Assembly (NCBI GenBank): GCA_009760855.2
Contig: WPIO01000044.1
Coordinates: 554,501 to 618,500, forward strand
Source of the DNA: Cristatella mucedo
Taxonomy: Eukaryota > Bryozoa > Phylactolaemata > Cristatellidae
DNA length: 64,000 nucleotides
Direction: 5' to 3'
The notes beneath the pieces were generated by a model, which was given only the letters and a program-made list of their open reading frames with translations, made no database searches and was not told where the DNA came from. Positions within the stretch are counted from its first letter, which is position 1. Every line of letters begins with the position of its first letter. This document shows positions 11,201-22,872 of the stretch, in pieces. The translations under genes were made by a program, and so were the position numbers.

Positions 11201-12847
11201 CATGTTACAACTAACCGTGCGGTCATGCATCCTTTCAGCATGCGGCAAGTGCCTAGACAGAAATTAGGCTCTTGGTGGCGCTTAACAAATGTACTATTAT
11301 TATTATTACCATTAAGATATTCTACTTAAAATTTTTATTAAAAACAAGAATATCATCGAAGCAGGACTGACTCACCCAGGCGCTGCACGCCGAGCGAGCA
11401 GGCTGCGATGGCTCCTCTGCCCACAGCGACTGACCTCTGCCCACATCGACTGACCTCTGCCCACATCGACTGACCTCTGCCCACATCGACTGACCTCTGC
11501 CCACATCGACTGACCTCTGCCCACATCGACTGACCTCTGCCCACATCGACTGACCTCTGCCCACATCGACTGACCTCTGCCCACATCGACTGACCTCTGC
11601 CCACATCGACTGACCTCTGCCCACATCGACTGACCTCTGCCCACATCGACTGACCTCTGCCCACATCGACTGACCTCTGCCCACATCGACTGACCTCTGC
11701 CCACAGCGACTGACCTCTGCCCACATCGACTGACCTCTGCCCACATCGACTGACCTCTGCCCACATCGACTGACCTCTGCCCACATCGACTGACCTCTGC
11801 CCACATCGACTGACCTCTGCCCACATTGACTGACCTCTGCCCACATCGACTGACCTCTGCCCACATCGACTGACCTCTGCCCACATCGACTGACCTCTGC
11901 CCACATCGACTGACCTCTGCCCACATCGACTGACCTCTGCCCACATCGACTGAACTCTGCCCACATCGACTGAACTCTGCCCACATCGACTGAACTCTGC
12001 CCACATCGACTGACTTCTGCTTAGTAGCCAGCGGCTGATTACCTGTAAAGACGCTCGCTTCGCGGCGAGGGTGCATTTGGTAGGGGCATAACCGAGACAG
12101 CGCCATCGAGAAGGCCGAGCTTTACCTTATCGGCGATGTTCAACCAAAGGCTGCCACTCGGTGCCTTGAGTTGCCCTTTGGTAAGCCCTAGAAGGTCGGG
12201 GTGCCGTCCCTTGTCCTCCGGCAACGGATCGCCACCGTCGACGGTCCACCGCTTCGGGATATTGAAGGGGGCCGGCGTCGGACGACGCTGGCCCTAGCGC
12301 GAAGCCCTTGGCGGAGACAGAGCTCGCCGGTCGCTCGCTCGCCGGTCGCTCGCCCGCCGAAACATGCCTTCTGCAGGTCATACCGGCATGGAAGACGAAG
12401 CAGGGCATGGAGTATCGGCCGCCGTCGGTGAGCTTGCAGAGATCGGTAAGCAGCGGCGACAGCTACGCCGCCGACGCCAGCAGAAAGTCGACGCCGCGGG
12501 ACGCCGAGCCCGCCGACGACGGCCCGTACGCCGACGGGCTCTACACCGGCTACGCGAACCGGTCGGCGAAAGGCGGCAGCGGAAGCAGCGGCGGTGCAAG
12601 GCCCGCCTCGAGTGAGCTGGTCATGTGGTCCTACGACTACTCGTATGGACACGACGCGAGCTCCAAGGGTCCGCCAGAGGGCGCTCACTCGGCCGAGGAC
12701 GACTACCTGGCGCGCACCGCTCCGCCTGCGTTCCTGCACCGGAACCTGCCGCCGCACGACGCTACACCGCGGCCCGACTACCGCCAGCCTCAGCAGAAGC
12801 ACGCCGGCTTGCGCAAGGAGCCGGCTAAGAACTCGTCATACATGTAG
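4330..12847 (+). CDS. PTB/PID-domain adaptor-like protein, two coding exons (4330-5388 joined to 12377-12847)
   Basis: The exons join in phase 0 (GAG|gtaggc ... ttctgcag|GTC) to a 509-residue protein. Residues about 8-145 look like a phosphotyrosine-binding (PH-like) domain. It starts with YYVEYLGWKE and includes a strand RLTVGVSRKRVAIT, then ARDVTFVAQC, ACIFLGYNP, HVHVYRF, and a final helix around STASIFVDHVKQI. The rest is low-complexity (Ala, Pro, Gly, Ser) with islands that look conserved, such as SLQEELDYKLKVSAPILLPP and DYDTVLRRHGKIGD. PTB domains usually bind NPxY-type peptides or phospholipids in membrane-proximal signalling, so a cytoplasmic adaptor is inferred; no catalytic domain is visible. 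The start ATG has G at -3 and G at +4 and sits just before the PTB fold. I do not recognise the exact family. The protein ends SSYM, which could act as a C-terminal PDZ ligand, but that is speculative. Confidence 0.8.
6329..6470 (+). mobile_element. SINE-I (tRNA-derived)
   Basis: A box TTGGCCCAGTGGTTAAGGTG, B box GGGCTCGAGTACC, hairpin tail with GGGCGCTATACAAAT. In the PTB-gene intron. Confidence 0.82.
8170..8252. repeat. (CT)n microsatellite
   Basis: Uninterrupted CT dinucleotides, about 41 copies, in the PTB-gene intron. Confidence 0.97.
8884..8945 (+). mobile_element. LINE B 3' tail
   Basis: ACTTTGTGGAGTTACTGACG followed by ATTAC repeats, as at the end of the copy at 36771. Confidence 0.6.
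11215..11320 (+). mobile_element. LINE A type tail, diverged
   Basis: GCCTAGACAGAAATTAGGCTC, loosely matching the hairpin, then an (ATT)n end. Confidence 0.5.
11414..12013. repeat. 20-bp minisatellite, 30 uninterrupted copies
   Basis: Exactly 600 bases of the unit CCTCTGCCCACATCGACTGA. Copies are almost identical: two carry CAGCGAC, one carries CATTGAC, and a C-to-A change (TGAACT) recurs near the 3' end. There are no spacers, so it is not a CRISPR. It lies in the PTB-gene intron about 360 bases before the last exon. Confidence 0.97.
12377..12847 (+). CDS. PTB-domain gene, last coding exon (156 codons plus stop)
   Basis: The exon opens after a pyrimidine-rich acceptor ending ttctgcag and reads VIPAWKTKQGMEY, then a Ser/Gly/Pro-rich tail with several tyrosines (SYDYSYGH, DDYLART, RPDYRQP), to a TAG at 12845-12847. 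Its phase matches the exon 1 donor, and its composition (acidic, Ser, Tyr, Pro; GC-rich third positions) matches exon 1. Joining to exon 1 is inferred from phase, strand and composition. A transcript read across the junction would settle it. Confidence 0.7.
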   Translation, partial: VIPAWKTKQGMEYRPPSVSLQRSVSSGDSYAADASRKSTPRDAEPADDGPYADGLYTGYANRSAKGGSGSSGGARPASSELVMWSYDYSYGHDASSKGPPEGAHSAEDDYLARTAPPAFLHRNLPPHDATPRPDYRQPQQKHAGLRKEPAKNSSYM

Positions 12848-13610
12848 CATTCGAGGAACCTCCGATAATCGGCGCCTCGAAGCGCCGCCGCCGTCGCCGC
12901 CATCGCCGGCAGTCGCAGAGTCGCAGCCGCTATTTCGTCGCCTCGCTTCTCGAGGCAGCCGCGACGCTTGCGAGCGCTCATTTGGACGAAAATACGCCAT
13001 TCGGACGAAATCGGCCTTGACGTAGCGCTAGCGAAGTGCGATGAGCATTGGTCGCTGTAAAAACACATCAGCCCGTGTAACGAACGAATCGCTTGCAGCG
13101 CTGGCAAAGTGGCGCGATGTCGCGTAAAAGTGACGCGAATCCGCTCGATTCATTCGGGCAGCAGGAAGTTCTTGAGAACATCAAAGTACAGTGAGTCGGC
13201 TTACTGAGAGCGCTGCAAGTATCGCTCCCTAACGGCGCGGCAAGAAATCCGGCCGATGCCGTTAGCTGTAGCGAACGTCAGGCAAGCGCGTGGCCCTCCG
13301 GACATTGGTCGCGCTCATCCGTCGCCACTCGACGCCCCTCGATGCCGGTCGCCATCGGCTGTCGAAAAAGGAGAGCGAAAATCAGATGACGGCCAGCAGC
13401 GATCGCGCCCGAGGAGCCGCAGTCACCCATTGGTCGGACGCCTGCACACTCGAACGGACTGCTACCTCGCATTTACGAGCCTCCTTCTCATCGCGCCGAC
13501 TCTTACTCGGTCCTTGCTTTCCTTTTCACTACCCGGTATCTTATCTTTCACTACCCGGTATCACTTCCCCACTGTCCCTCTCCTCCCTATCCGTCCCAAC
13601 TGTCCACGCC
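12848..13610 (+). other. Downstream of the PTB stop codon: probable 3' UTR
   Basis: GC-rich at first, falling to average. No AATAAA occurs before the LINE A at 13611; the first one downstream is at 14996-15001. The true transcript end is unknown. Confidence 0.4.
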
Positions 13611-14383
13611 GAATAATAATAATAATAATAATATTGCACTTGATAAAGCGCCCTCAGAGAACTTAATCTCTTTCTAGGTGCTTTACATTTGCTGCAAAGT
13701 GATACGCAATAGAATAGTAAGTAAAATCATGCTTGAAAAACAAACAAAATGAATAACATGGTTAGGGGTTACATGCACTGGGTCAGCATGCAAATGTGGT
13801 TAGTGGCAGCATGAACAGTGTCAGCACGCATAAGCACATCGAGGACGAATCACAAGGACCCACTAAATGCTGTCCTAAATAGGTATGTTTTTAAGTTTCT
13901 TTTAAATGTGGTCAGGTCAGGGGATGTTCTGATGCAGGTCGGGAGGGAGTTCCAGGCTGTGGGAGCATACGAGCTAAATGCACGGTCTCCAAAGGATTTA
14001 AGGTTTGTACGAGGTATTTCTAGACTGTTGGATTCCGAAAAGCGAGTGGTACGATGCTTTGCCTGATGGGGTAGTATCTCTGAAAGATAGGCTGGAGCCA
14101 TAGAATGAAGAGACCTAAAAGTGAGCGACAAAACCTTGAAGTCAATCCGTTGCTTGACTGGTAACCAGTGCAGGTCGGCGAGAAGTGGAGTAATGTGGCA
14201 ACTGCGACGCTCACGACAGACAAGTCTAGCTGCAGAGTTTTGCACCAGCTGCAATCGCCTGATCGCACATACTGGTAGGCCAGTAAGCAGTGAGTTGCAG
14301 AAGTCGAGACGAGATATCACGAATGCATGGACCAACTTGGACGTGGTATCCTTATCTAAACAAGCCCTAATTTTAGCAATGTC
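13611..14383 (-). mobile_element. LINE A, 5'-truncated
   Basis: An open minus-strand frame of 161 residues (14335-13850) with the same C-terminal motifs as the copy at 649, then 3' UTR, hairpin and (ATT)n. It lies 0.8 kb downstream of the PTB stop codon, so it may sit in that gene's 3' UTR. Confidence 0.87.
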
Positions 14384-15767
14384 AGGTAGGTTAGTAGCCG
14401 AAGGTCAGGCGGTCATCATTAATAGAATAGAATTAATTAATAGAATAACAGATAGAATAATAGAATAATAGAATTAATAGAAGGTCATCATTAATGACGT
14501 CGCAGCGAGCTCCCCTTTGGCACACCCAGCTGGTGAACCATAGAGGAGAGCCGGCCGTTGCAACGGCCACAACAACCAAGCCGGTAGCCGCCAAATCTGA
14601 TGCACCCGCCACCAAAGTATCTAATTATAAACTATACCCTCGACATGTACGAGGTGGTAGTGACGACGACTGTACAGTACGCAGGCGAAGCAGACGACAC
14701 ACGTGAGCGTACATACTGGTGGTCGAAGCCGTCGCATATACTGCTACGGAGCACGCGACGTGGAGAGAGGAAGAGAGAGTGCACAGCGTGCGTACAAATA
14801 CGCAAAAGCAAAAAGTGAAAATGTGCAGCAAGGATACGGTCACGTGTCGGCGCGGCGCGAACCCATAGGGCAGGTGAAGCGTCAGCTGAGGGCGGAACAA
14901 CGTAATGGCGATGACGTGCCTACGCTCCGCGACCGACACTAACGAAGAAATTGTACTTCAATTACACTCAGCGAGCAACCGCCGAGTTGGTTTCGAATAA
15001 ACACTACGATTCTATCAATCCCTTTCCGTTAGTGGCGAATCTGGCCCCGCCCACTTGAAAATCTTGCGGGCCTTGCCTCTATTTAAAAATTGCTGTTCGT
15101 GTGGGCGTAGCATCGCCACCATGTTGCCCCACCCTAGCCTGACAGGGCAGGAGTGCATAACGCCTCTGCGGCCGGGTCCTCGCCGCTGATTGGGTGGAGG
15201 CACGGGTGAATGACCAGTCGGTCGTGTGATCTTTTCACGTCGGTCTCTCGTTCAGCCCCCCCCCCCCGCAGTGGTGAGTGGACATGTCGTCCGTCTCCGG
15301 CTTGCGGACGTATGCTGCTCTCGAAGAGAAGAGCCTCGCGAATTCAATTATATCTTATAGAGAGGTCAGTGACTTCGTTTGCTATCGGTGCCTGCTGCAC
15401 CGCATACATGCTCGTCAACCTTCCGGGCGCTAAGCCGAAGACTACTCCTACAGTCTCGCCCCCTAGATCAAAATCCAGGCACCGCCAATGCCACTGTACC
15501 TCATGTCCGACCTCGCCGATCTCCTGCGCCGCATCCATTGCTAAGTTTCGCTGTTTAGCTGCTGCTCTGCTTTGTGGGTGAGGCATCACCGCCCAGTTGT
15601 TTGGAATCTCATGCTTAGCTCGCTTGATGGGCGCGCTGTGCGCGCGACGCACTGTAGCCTCGCCGTATCCGCTGACTAAGCGGGATTGGTTGCGAATGGC
15701 CACGTGGGTCATGTGACCCTATCGGCAGTACTAACAATAAATTCCTGCCTTTACGCCGGTGTGTGCA

Positions 15768-15890
15768 CACTCTCTCTCCCTCTCTCTCTCTTTCCTCTCT
15801 CTCTCTCTCCTCTCTCCCCCTCATTCTCTCCCTCTCATGCCTTTCTCTCACTCTCTTTCTCTCACTCACTCTCTCTCACTCTCACGCTTT
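15768..15890. repeat. Interrupted (CT)n tract
   Basis: CTCTCT runs broken by CCC, TTT and CA steps: an older, decayed microsatellite. Confidence 0.85.
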
Positions 15891-16474
15891 ATTTCTCGTG
15901 TTCCAGAGCAGCACCTAGGCAACGGCTACGACACGACACCGGCACGTACGCCTGCGCCGCCACTCGTCTGCGTCTCACTCGTCTGCGTTCAATAGGGCAG
16001 TCGTCATTCTCGCAACCCGAATGCGGCGGCTGCGTCATTCACTCTTCTCCCGTCGTGCCGCCGCCGCGCTCTCACCCCACCAGCTCGAGCTAGCATGCGA
16101 ATCCTACAAAGGGCTTGGCACCCTGCTGCAATTAAAACGGGAGCATGAATTCCGGCGAAGCCCCGGAACTCGACTCCGGGAAGTAAGCGGTCATTCACAT
16201 CCAACGCTTAACGGTTCGGAGCTGATGGAGCAGCACAGCGGAGCGTTCGATAGCTCAATTCGTAGGGCGCTGGTCCGGAAAATCTTATTTTAAAACATTT
16301 GCGGATCGAAGAAAAAAATTCTTAGCACGATAGACGACCATCGGTTGTTCTGCTAATTCTCTAATTCAACGGTTGCACCGACAGTGGCGTCGCATGGAAG
16401 CTCCATATAGGCACAGCCAACGTATAGAGCTTAGAAAGTCATTGGCTAGCGGTACATCCAAAAACTGAGGACAG

Positions 16475-16481
<7 letters not shown>

Positions 16482-16568
<87 letters not shown>
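16482..16568. repeat. (AT)n microsatellite
   Basis: Uninterrupted AT dinucleotides, about 43 copies, directly abutting a minus-strand SINE-I tail. Confidence 0.97.
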
Positions 16569-16570
<2 letters not shown>

Positions 16571-16579
16571 CTACCCTCA

Positions 16580-16722
16580 GTTTATTTATATATTGTGCAT
16601 TTTTATAGTGCCCTAAGAGAACTAAATCTTGTTCTAGGCGCTTCACTCACGCCACGGGGCTCGAGCCCGCAACCTCGGTCATCAAAGGCGAGTAAACTTA
16701 ACCCCCGGGCTAATAAACTATG
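16580..16722 (-). mobile_element. SINE-I (tRNA-derived)
   Basis: Reversed hairpin CCCTAAGAGAACTAAATC, B box GGGCTCGAGCCC, and a decayed head. Its tail abuts the (AT)n tract. Confidence 0.72.
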
Positions 16723-18149
16723 GAGGCAAAACTGGAGAGGTAAATGTTGACGTCTCACTAAGAAAAATAAGCGTAAGCTAGCTAATCGCCGATCAGTTAT
16801 CGTGATTGGAGTCATTCTTGAATGTCTTCTAGGTAAGAAAATGGTGTTTCCGTATACTTAAAGCTGTGGAACGTGTCTTTAAAAAAAAGAATACATATAT
16901 TTAGGAAGGGTTCTGAACCCAAACACACCGTCAATATTTTCTAGCGCTTACCAGACCATTATTTTAGACACGCAAAGAGCTCATGAAAAGCGTAATGTAA
17001 TGTGTTCATTTAAAGCTCCCACCCGTCGGCTATAATCTGACTGATGCATATTCAGCGGCCTCTTAGAATACCTTTAAAAATCCAGAAGTTATTTAATAGT
17101 TTCTAATATTAAAAAAGCAGTGAGCTTACTCCTGCATACGAACAATTAACTAGAAAATTTTGCGTTACAACAACGCGTATAAGCGACTATTAACGCATCG
17201 CACATAAGCGACTGATCACAACTGTTACCACATTTTCAAAGTAGTCACTTTGAAAACCACTAACAATTGACTCATCGACGACCATTAGCGAGGTGTTTCG
17301 GCAAATAAACGCTGTGCTAGTATATACTGCTTGGCAACATTACAAGTAAACAATAAAAGCACACAAGCAACCATTAAAAAAGGAAGCACGATTTAAAACC
17401 ATTGATTGATAATTCATAGCGTATTCAAAACAATTTATTAAAAGTTACGTTACATGAAGTCGGCAATATAAACTACTGCTTGGATGAAAAATTCCAACTA
17501 AAACCGTAACATCATGCGCCTATACTAGGAATTAATAGTTAAGCACTGAACTACCTCAAAGCCATTAACCACCATAGCCGGAGAGGGACTTGAAAATAAT
17601 AAAGAATACATTAGCTTAGACGAGCTCTTCAGATCTTTGCATGGAGCCAAAAAATGTGTCCCCTACTGCACTGGTCTGCCTGCTCTCGGCAGAAAACAAA
17701 ACCAAAAGCTCCCGCCGACACCTTCTCTGAGCCGCTAGCAGCAGGTTCGATTAAGAAAATTACCGCGGTAAACCTTCCTTTGGTTGAAGACAACCCAATC
17801 AGAATCCTACTTATATTGGAGCCATGTAAGTAGCTTGCACTCAGGCTAAGTTCGGTGGGCTGGGACCGAACTGCTGTAATGTGGCAAGGGTCACCGGCTA
17901 GGCCGGAGTTTGACCTATGGCGTGGCCGGATGTGCGGTGACGAGAGGTCACCAGGGCTCTTAAGTAGGAGAAGTTGGCCGAGTAAGTCGTGGTGTTGGAG
18001 GCCCCTGGTCTCGCCGAGTTATGCACCTGCATTGTTGCAGGCGTGCTCCGGCGAAATGGCCACGCACGTAAGGCAGCGAGTGCCCAAGGCCCGAGCGGAG
18101 CCGGATAGCACGCTCGTTGTGTGATTTGTATATTCCACCACGTTCCCCG

Positions 18150-18546
18150 TGTACCTCAAATCCTTTGGAGACCGTGCATTTAGTTCGTATGCTCCCCTAA
18201 ACCTGGAACTCACTCCCGACTTGCGTCACAACATCCCCTGACTTGACCACACCTAAAAAGAACTGGAAAGCACACCTATTTAGGACCGCAGTTAGTGGGC
18301 CCTTATGAATCGTCCTTTATGTGCTTATGCGTGCTGACACTGTGCATGCTGCCACTAACCACATTTGCATGCTGACCCTGTGCATGGTACCCCTAACCCT
18401 GTTATTCATGTTGTTTATCAATCAAGATATTACTCACCATTCAATCGCGTTTCCCTTTGTAGCAAATGTAAAACACCTAGAAAGAGAAAGAGATTGAGTT
18501 CTCTGAGGGCGCTTTTTCAAGTGCATTATTATTATTATTATTATTA
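18150..18546 (+). mobile_element. LINE A 3' end
   Basis: Last codons of the polyprotein, complete 3' UTR, hairpin tail with AGAGATTGAGTTCTCT, and an (ATT)n end. Confidence 0.82.
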
Positions 18547-19365
18547 TACGGATGGGCAAAACGTACACCAGCTTGTACACGCACACCCGCGAACACTAAT
18601 GGAAAACGCCCACTTTCTTTGGATGACACGCCTCGGTGTCCTCTGGCTTAGCTGCTGAGCCCACCCCGGTGACAGACAGTCTCACATTTCTTTCTTAACG
18701 TAGCAAAATCTTGATTAGGAAAAAATATTTTTGAAACACTTTTATAAAATTATTATTAAACTAACTTAAAACTATTGTACCACTACAGCATTTATTTGGC
18801 GGCAATATTTTTTGGATCGGCAGTAATTTCAGTTTGGAGAATGAACGTACATTCCAAATTTTAGAATTCAATTTTCAATTCAATTTCAAATTTCTATTAT
18901 GAGAGTGCATATTTTCCTTGGCATGTACATTCACAAATATCGCGGGTTCTTTAACCATTGGTCACCAGAGACTAGCACGCCAGCAGAGAATTCCGTTTAC
19001 ACGGCGTGCAAATAGTAAATTCAATAATTCTATGTTCTTTCACTTTGTAAAACGACTCGGCCTTCATTCATGGGTCCTTTTGCAGCGACTAACTCAAAGT
19101 CTAGCACTAGCACCTGGCACAATCTGTCTTATCTTGTGTGGATACTTGTTTTATGTTTAAGAATTCAAATCTATTTTAAAGTGATGCGAGCGCTTTTTGA
19201 ACGTCCCGCCCTGTCTGTCATGTAATGCAATCGAGTAAGGAGCACTTATTGGCGATGATTTCTGCCAACAAGTGACATGATCGAATCCGCAAAGGCCAAA
19301 TGATGCTATCACTGGCCAAGAGTCAAGTCACCATGTGCCCATTCAGCCTTAGTTTCAGATTATTT

Positions 19366-19470
19366 CATAATAATAATAATAATAATATTGCACTTGATAA
19401 AGCGTCCTCAGAGAACTTAATCTCTTTCTAGGCGCTTTACATTTGCTGCAAAGTGATACGCAATAGAATT
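19366..19470 (-). mobile_element. LINE A tail
   Basis: (ATT)n, hairpin and the short segment before it only. Confidence 0.7.
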
Positions 19471-20126
19471 CATTAGCTCAGTCTTTTAAGTTTCGAAATA
19501 AATGAAGATGCGACCGAGTATGTGTAATATCGCGCTCATGTAAACCTAGAGTGGCTCTTCGATGCCATCACATCGCAGAACTTGAAACAGAGGCTGTGGC
19601 TAAAAATATATTATTCTTTGTAGAGTAGCCAGATAGCCCTTTCCAGGTGGCCATCATGCTTTCTGAGTGGGCACAACAGGCTTCTTCCGTGGTGGGGCCA
19701 CCAGGCTTAAAGAGAGCTGATCTTTAGGTCTTCACACGAGAAGACTGGAGGCTTTTCTTCGCTGAGAACATTCGCCATTTCATTTTCCGTTGCATGGACG
19801 AAAAAGGGTGCTATCGCGGGGAGCCATCGTGTGCTTGTCTCATTTCCTTTGACGGTATAGGTCATCATTAGTCCCTTAGACAACGACGCCGATGGTGGCT
19901 GGATTGAGGCTCGTACCAATTGCGGAACTGAATGCTGAAGTTGCTGCAACGCCCTGTCAACATGAGGGATTCGAAAGAGGCATTACCTGCTCGGTCTCCC
20001 AAAGTTGAGAAAACTCCAGAGCTGCGTAGAACCGAACCAATGCTATGAGCTCCGTATCAATTCGCATTCCAAACGCTTTAAGGGTCTAAGGGACTAAGCA
20101 GCAGGTAGAAGTACTCTTGAAGAGAA

Positions 20127-20240
20127 CCCTCGGACCTCGGAGGGAGGCGCTCGAGGGGAGCCCTCGGAGGGAGGCGCTCGGAGGGAGGCGCTCGAGGGGA
20201 GCCCTCGGAGGGAGGACCTCGGAGGGAGGCGCTCGAGGCT
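20127..20240. repeat. Composite 13/14-bp G-rich tandem array
   Basis: Two related units, CTCGGAGGGAGGCG and CTCGAGGGGAGCC, alternate irregularly about eight times. One strand is strongly purine-rich. Confidence 0.85.
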
Positions 20241-20989
20241 GCTCGATGTCTGACGCGAGTGCTGCTGCCTCTGGCTAAATTAAAAGCCGACGCTAATCAG
20301 TAGTCGGGCGAGAATGATGCTGAGACTGCCACGCAACTGGGGCGTATGTATGCTCGTGATAGCAGCAGGAGTGAACCTGCTCTTGCTAATCAATACAATG
20401 CCAAGGGTGATCAGGTGACAAATGAAGCACAGGTGCAGGCTTGTGTTGAACCTCCGTGTGGTGGAATCACGAATATACGGGCTTCCAAGCCGGATGTTGT
20501 GGCTTTATGCAACAGCAGGGAACTGGCTGATGGTTAATCTTGTACCTTAGCCTTTCACGAAGATACGAGAAATGAGTTGATCATTCTTCCTTTATCAGTT
20601 CAAGCCATCGTGGAGCCTGTGCGACTTCGGTAACATGCGTCCTGACAGAGAAAGCGTCCTCACTTGTCGTGGTTAAACTGTGTGCTTAGCTACCTTCCGG
20701 AGCCATCTATCATCGACGCAGCATAATCGTCTCAGGCTATGCGAGCTGATCGATGCGTAACATTAAGCGTTCCCTCTAGAACTTATAGAACGCGTCATAC
20801 CCGGATGTTTCGGGATCTGAATGCTACGCACTCCAGCAGCGGATGTTTCGGGCCCGATCAGCCTGCTGCTTCGTCCCGAGTCCAACCACCTGAGTTTTGC
20901 AATGAATGACGGGCTCTGCTATTAGAAAATAATATGCCAGCACTCAGCCTGATGCTCTATTTCGTTCCGCCGCTATGTAACAAACGGGC

Positions 20990-21975
20990 GTATCGGCTTC
21001 ACCGTCCTGACAGAATTAGGCCGCCGAAAACGCAGCGCCTGTAACGGTGCCGATCTCAGGCGACGCACGAGACCAACGCGATGAAGCCGCAAGCCTTGGA
21101 ATCGCGGATGGTGACTAGTCGGGGAAACAACAATGCCTTCAGGTATGCCGACATCAGCGAAACTCGGCAGCGATCCTCATACCTTTACATAACAAGTTCG
21201 TATTGTGACGACTTATCGTTGGGCTGAGTAGTTCGACCGAGCAACAAGTAGAGTATCTCTGCTTGTTTTGCTCGATCTTTCGGGCTTTTGACTCTATCGA
21301 TCACTAAGTCCTTCTTGAGCGCTTCTCATCGCACCTGGGTATCACTGGCACTGTATTGCATTGGTTCAGGTCCTATCTTAGTGGAAGACTCCAGAGTATT
21401 TATGTGAATGGACAAAGACCATCCCAGGAACCTCCGAATTATGGGGTACCTCATGAATCTGTGCTTAGTCTCGTTCTTTTCACGGTTTGTACTCGACATC
21501 TCGCCAATGCGATCGCAAAGCACAATCTAGGCTTTCACTTCTACGCATCATATGGCGCTCAGTTGTGCTATGCTTTGATCCTTCCCAGCCCTCCAGCACG
21601 TCGCATTCTCTCAAGCCCTTTGCTGCTTGCAGGTATTGATAACATCCGAATGTAAAGTGCTAAGAAAGATATTGAGTTCTCTGAGGGCGTTATATCAAAT
21701 GCATTATTATTATAACTATTTTTATTATCCGCACATAGATGGCAGCACATTTTCTTAAATTGAATTATTATAAAACCAACTTACTAGTTATGGGCAAACC
21801 AAGTGTGATTCATAAATTGGAAGGCTAACGCTCAAATCAGTTCTGGCAGCATATCTCTTGTTGAGTCTGCACGAGATCTAGGTATCATGTTCCAAAGTGA
21901 CCTTTCATTAGACGACCACATCAGCTCCACAGTCAAGTCTGCCTACTTTCAGCTACATAACATTCGGTTTCGACT
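20990..21975 (+). mobile_element. LINE A reverse-transcriptase region, decayed
   Basis: Contains recognisable RT blocks: FDSIDH, HWFRSYLSGRLQS, GVPHESV where GVPQGSV is usual, and FYASYGAQL at the catalytic YADD box. The catalytic aspartates are lost, so it is dead. It continues into the post-RT region and is interrupted by the 78-bp insertion at 21649-21726. The 5' limit is approximate. Confidence 0.72.
21649..21726 (+). mobile_element. 78-bp tail-only insertion with 5-bp target duplication
   Basis: Hairpin tail and ATT-rich end only, lying inside a LINE A copy and flanked by ATCCG at 21644-21648 and 21727-21731. It is either an extreme 5' truncation or a non-autonomous tail element. Confidence 0.75.
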
Positions 21976-22729
21976 TGGACGCTTCTGCAGCTAGGGAAAA
22001 TGGCACAGCGTCAACAGAACCCATTTATGCGTGACTCGCCGAGACTAAGGACCCCAGAGGCTCAAAGGACCAAAGGCTGCCAGACCATGACACGCTCTGG
22101 AAGTCAGATTCACGCATTCTGGGCCGAGACGTATCATATGACGAGGATACATCAGAAAGGATAGGCGACCGAGGAGCGTCGAGCCTGCTGAGAGTGATCG
22201 TCCGATCGGACGTGCCTCTCGCCGAACTGAGAGCTGCCTCTGCAAGGTATGGCTGCTTGAGGCAGCCCTACCTTTGTGTCGGGCAGGAAGCCGTTCTGCG
22301 GGTCTTTATCTGCAGCCTTTCGCTAGTCTTGCATCGCAGCACCGCTCAGTGTATGTGCACACTTAGTTACTTCAAGGTTCGTCGCCGCCTATTGCTCCAC
22401 CTTCAGGCATGTAATTTTCATTTTGAACGGCCTGGCAGCCTCGAGCTTTAGCTAGAAGAATAAAGAATAAAGTATAAGAATAAAGTATATCTGACCTTTG
22501 ATCTTATTCGAACGAGGCAATTGTACAGTAACCAAGTTCTTACTGCTCTGAGCGTTCGGGGCCAAAATACGAACTCTCTAGGCAGGAGCCAACATGCCTT
22601 TGTCCCGTAAAAAAACCAGTGTAGATACTAAGCTGCGAAGTTGTGTCCCTTGACATGCAGAAGCCTGCTGCAGAGTGAGCGCAGCAGTGGCAGGCACGTA
22701 GCGTAGCCGTGTGTGGCCGCAGGTAGGGG

Positions 22730-22798
<69 letters not shown>

Positions 22799-22809
22799 TC
22801 TCTCTCTCT

Positions 22810-22869
<60 letters not shown>
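22730..22869. repeat. (CT)n microsatellite
   Basis: About 70 CT copies with three single-base interruptions. Confidence 0.97.

Positions 22870-22872
<3 letters not shown>

Larger units (their letters stand above)
5389..12376 (+). other. Intron of the PTB gene (7.0 kb)
   Basis: GT...AG intron. Its first ~900 bases are GC-rich, with long but unconvincing open frames on both strands. It then holds a SINE-I copy (6329-6470), an unassigned island (about 6700-8170), a (CT)n tract, a LINE B 3' tail near 8884, imperfect GCATCCTGCTGCT repeats (about 8970-9055), a LINE A-type tail (11215-11320) and the 20-bp minisatellite. An AATAAA at 6615-6620 could end a short exon-1-only transcript. I see no further exons. 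Confidence 0.6.
14384..18149. other. Spacer without recognised genes
   Basis: Holds low-complexity GAATAATA repeats (14418-14483), a C-run near 15257, the CT and AT tracts and one SINE-I listed separately. Short frames at 14494, 15210 and 17855 match nothing I recognise. 16723-18130 is AT-rich and featureless. Confidence 0.5.

Noticed and set aside
11414-12013. CRISPR-like array
   Set aside because: Units follow each other without spacers, and the genome is eukaryotic.
11322-12106. Three overlapping minus-strand frames of 217-244 codons with a repeating SMWAEVSRCGQ-type peptide
   Set aside because: A 20-bp repeat without stops is open in all three phases on that strand. All three frames encode the same 20-residue repeat, so this is an artefact of the minisatellite.
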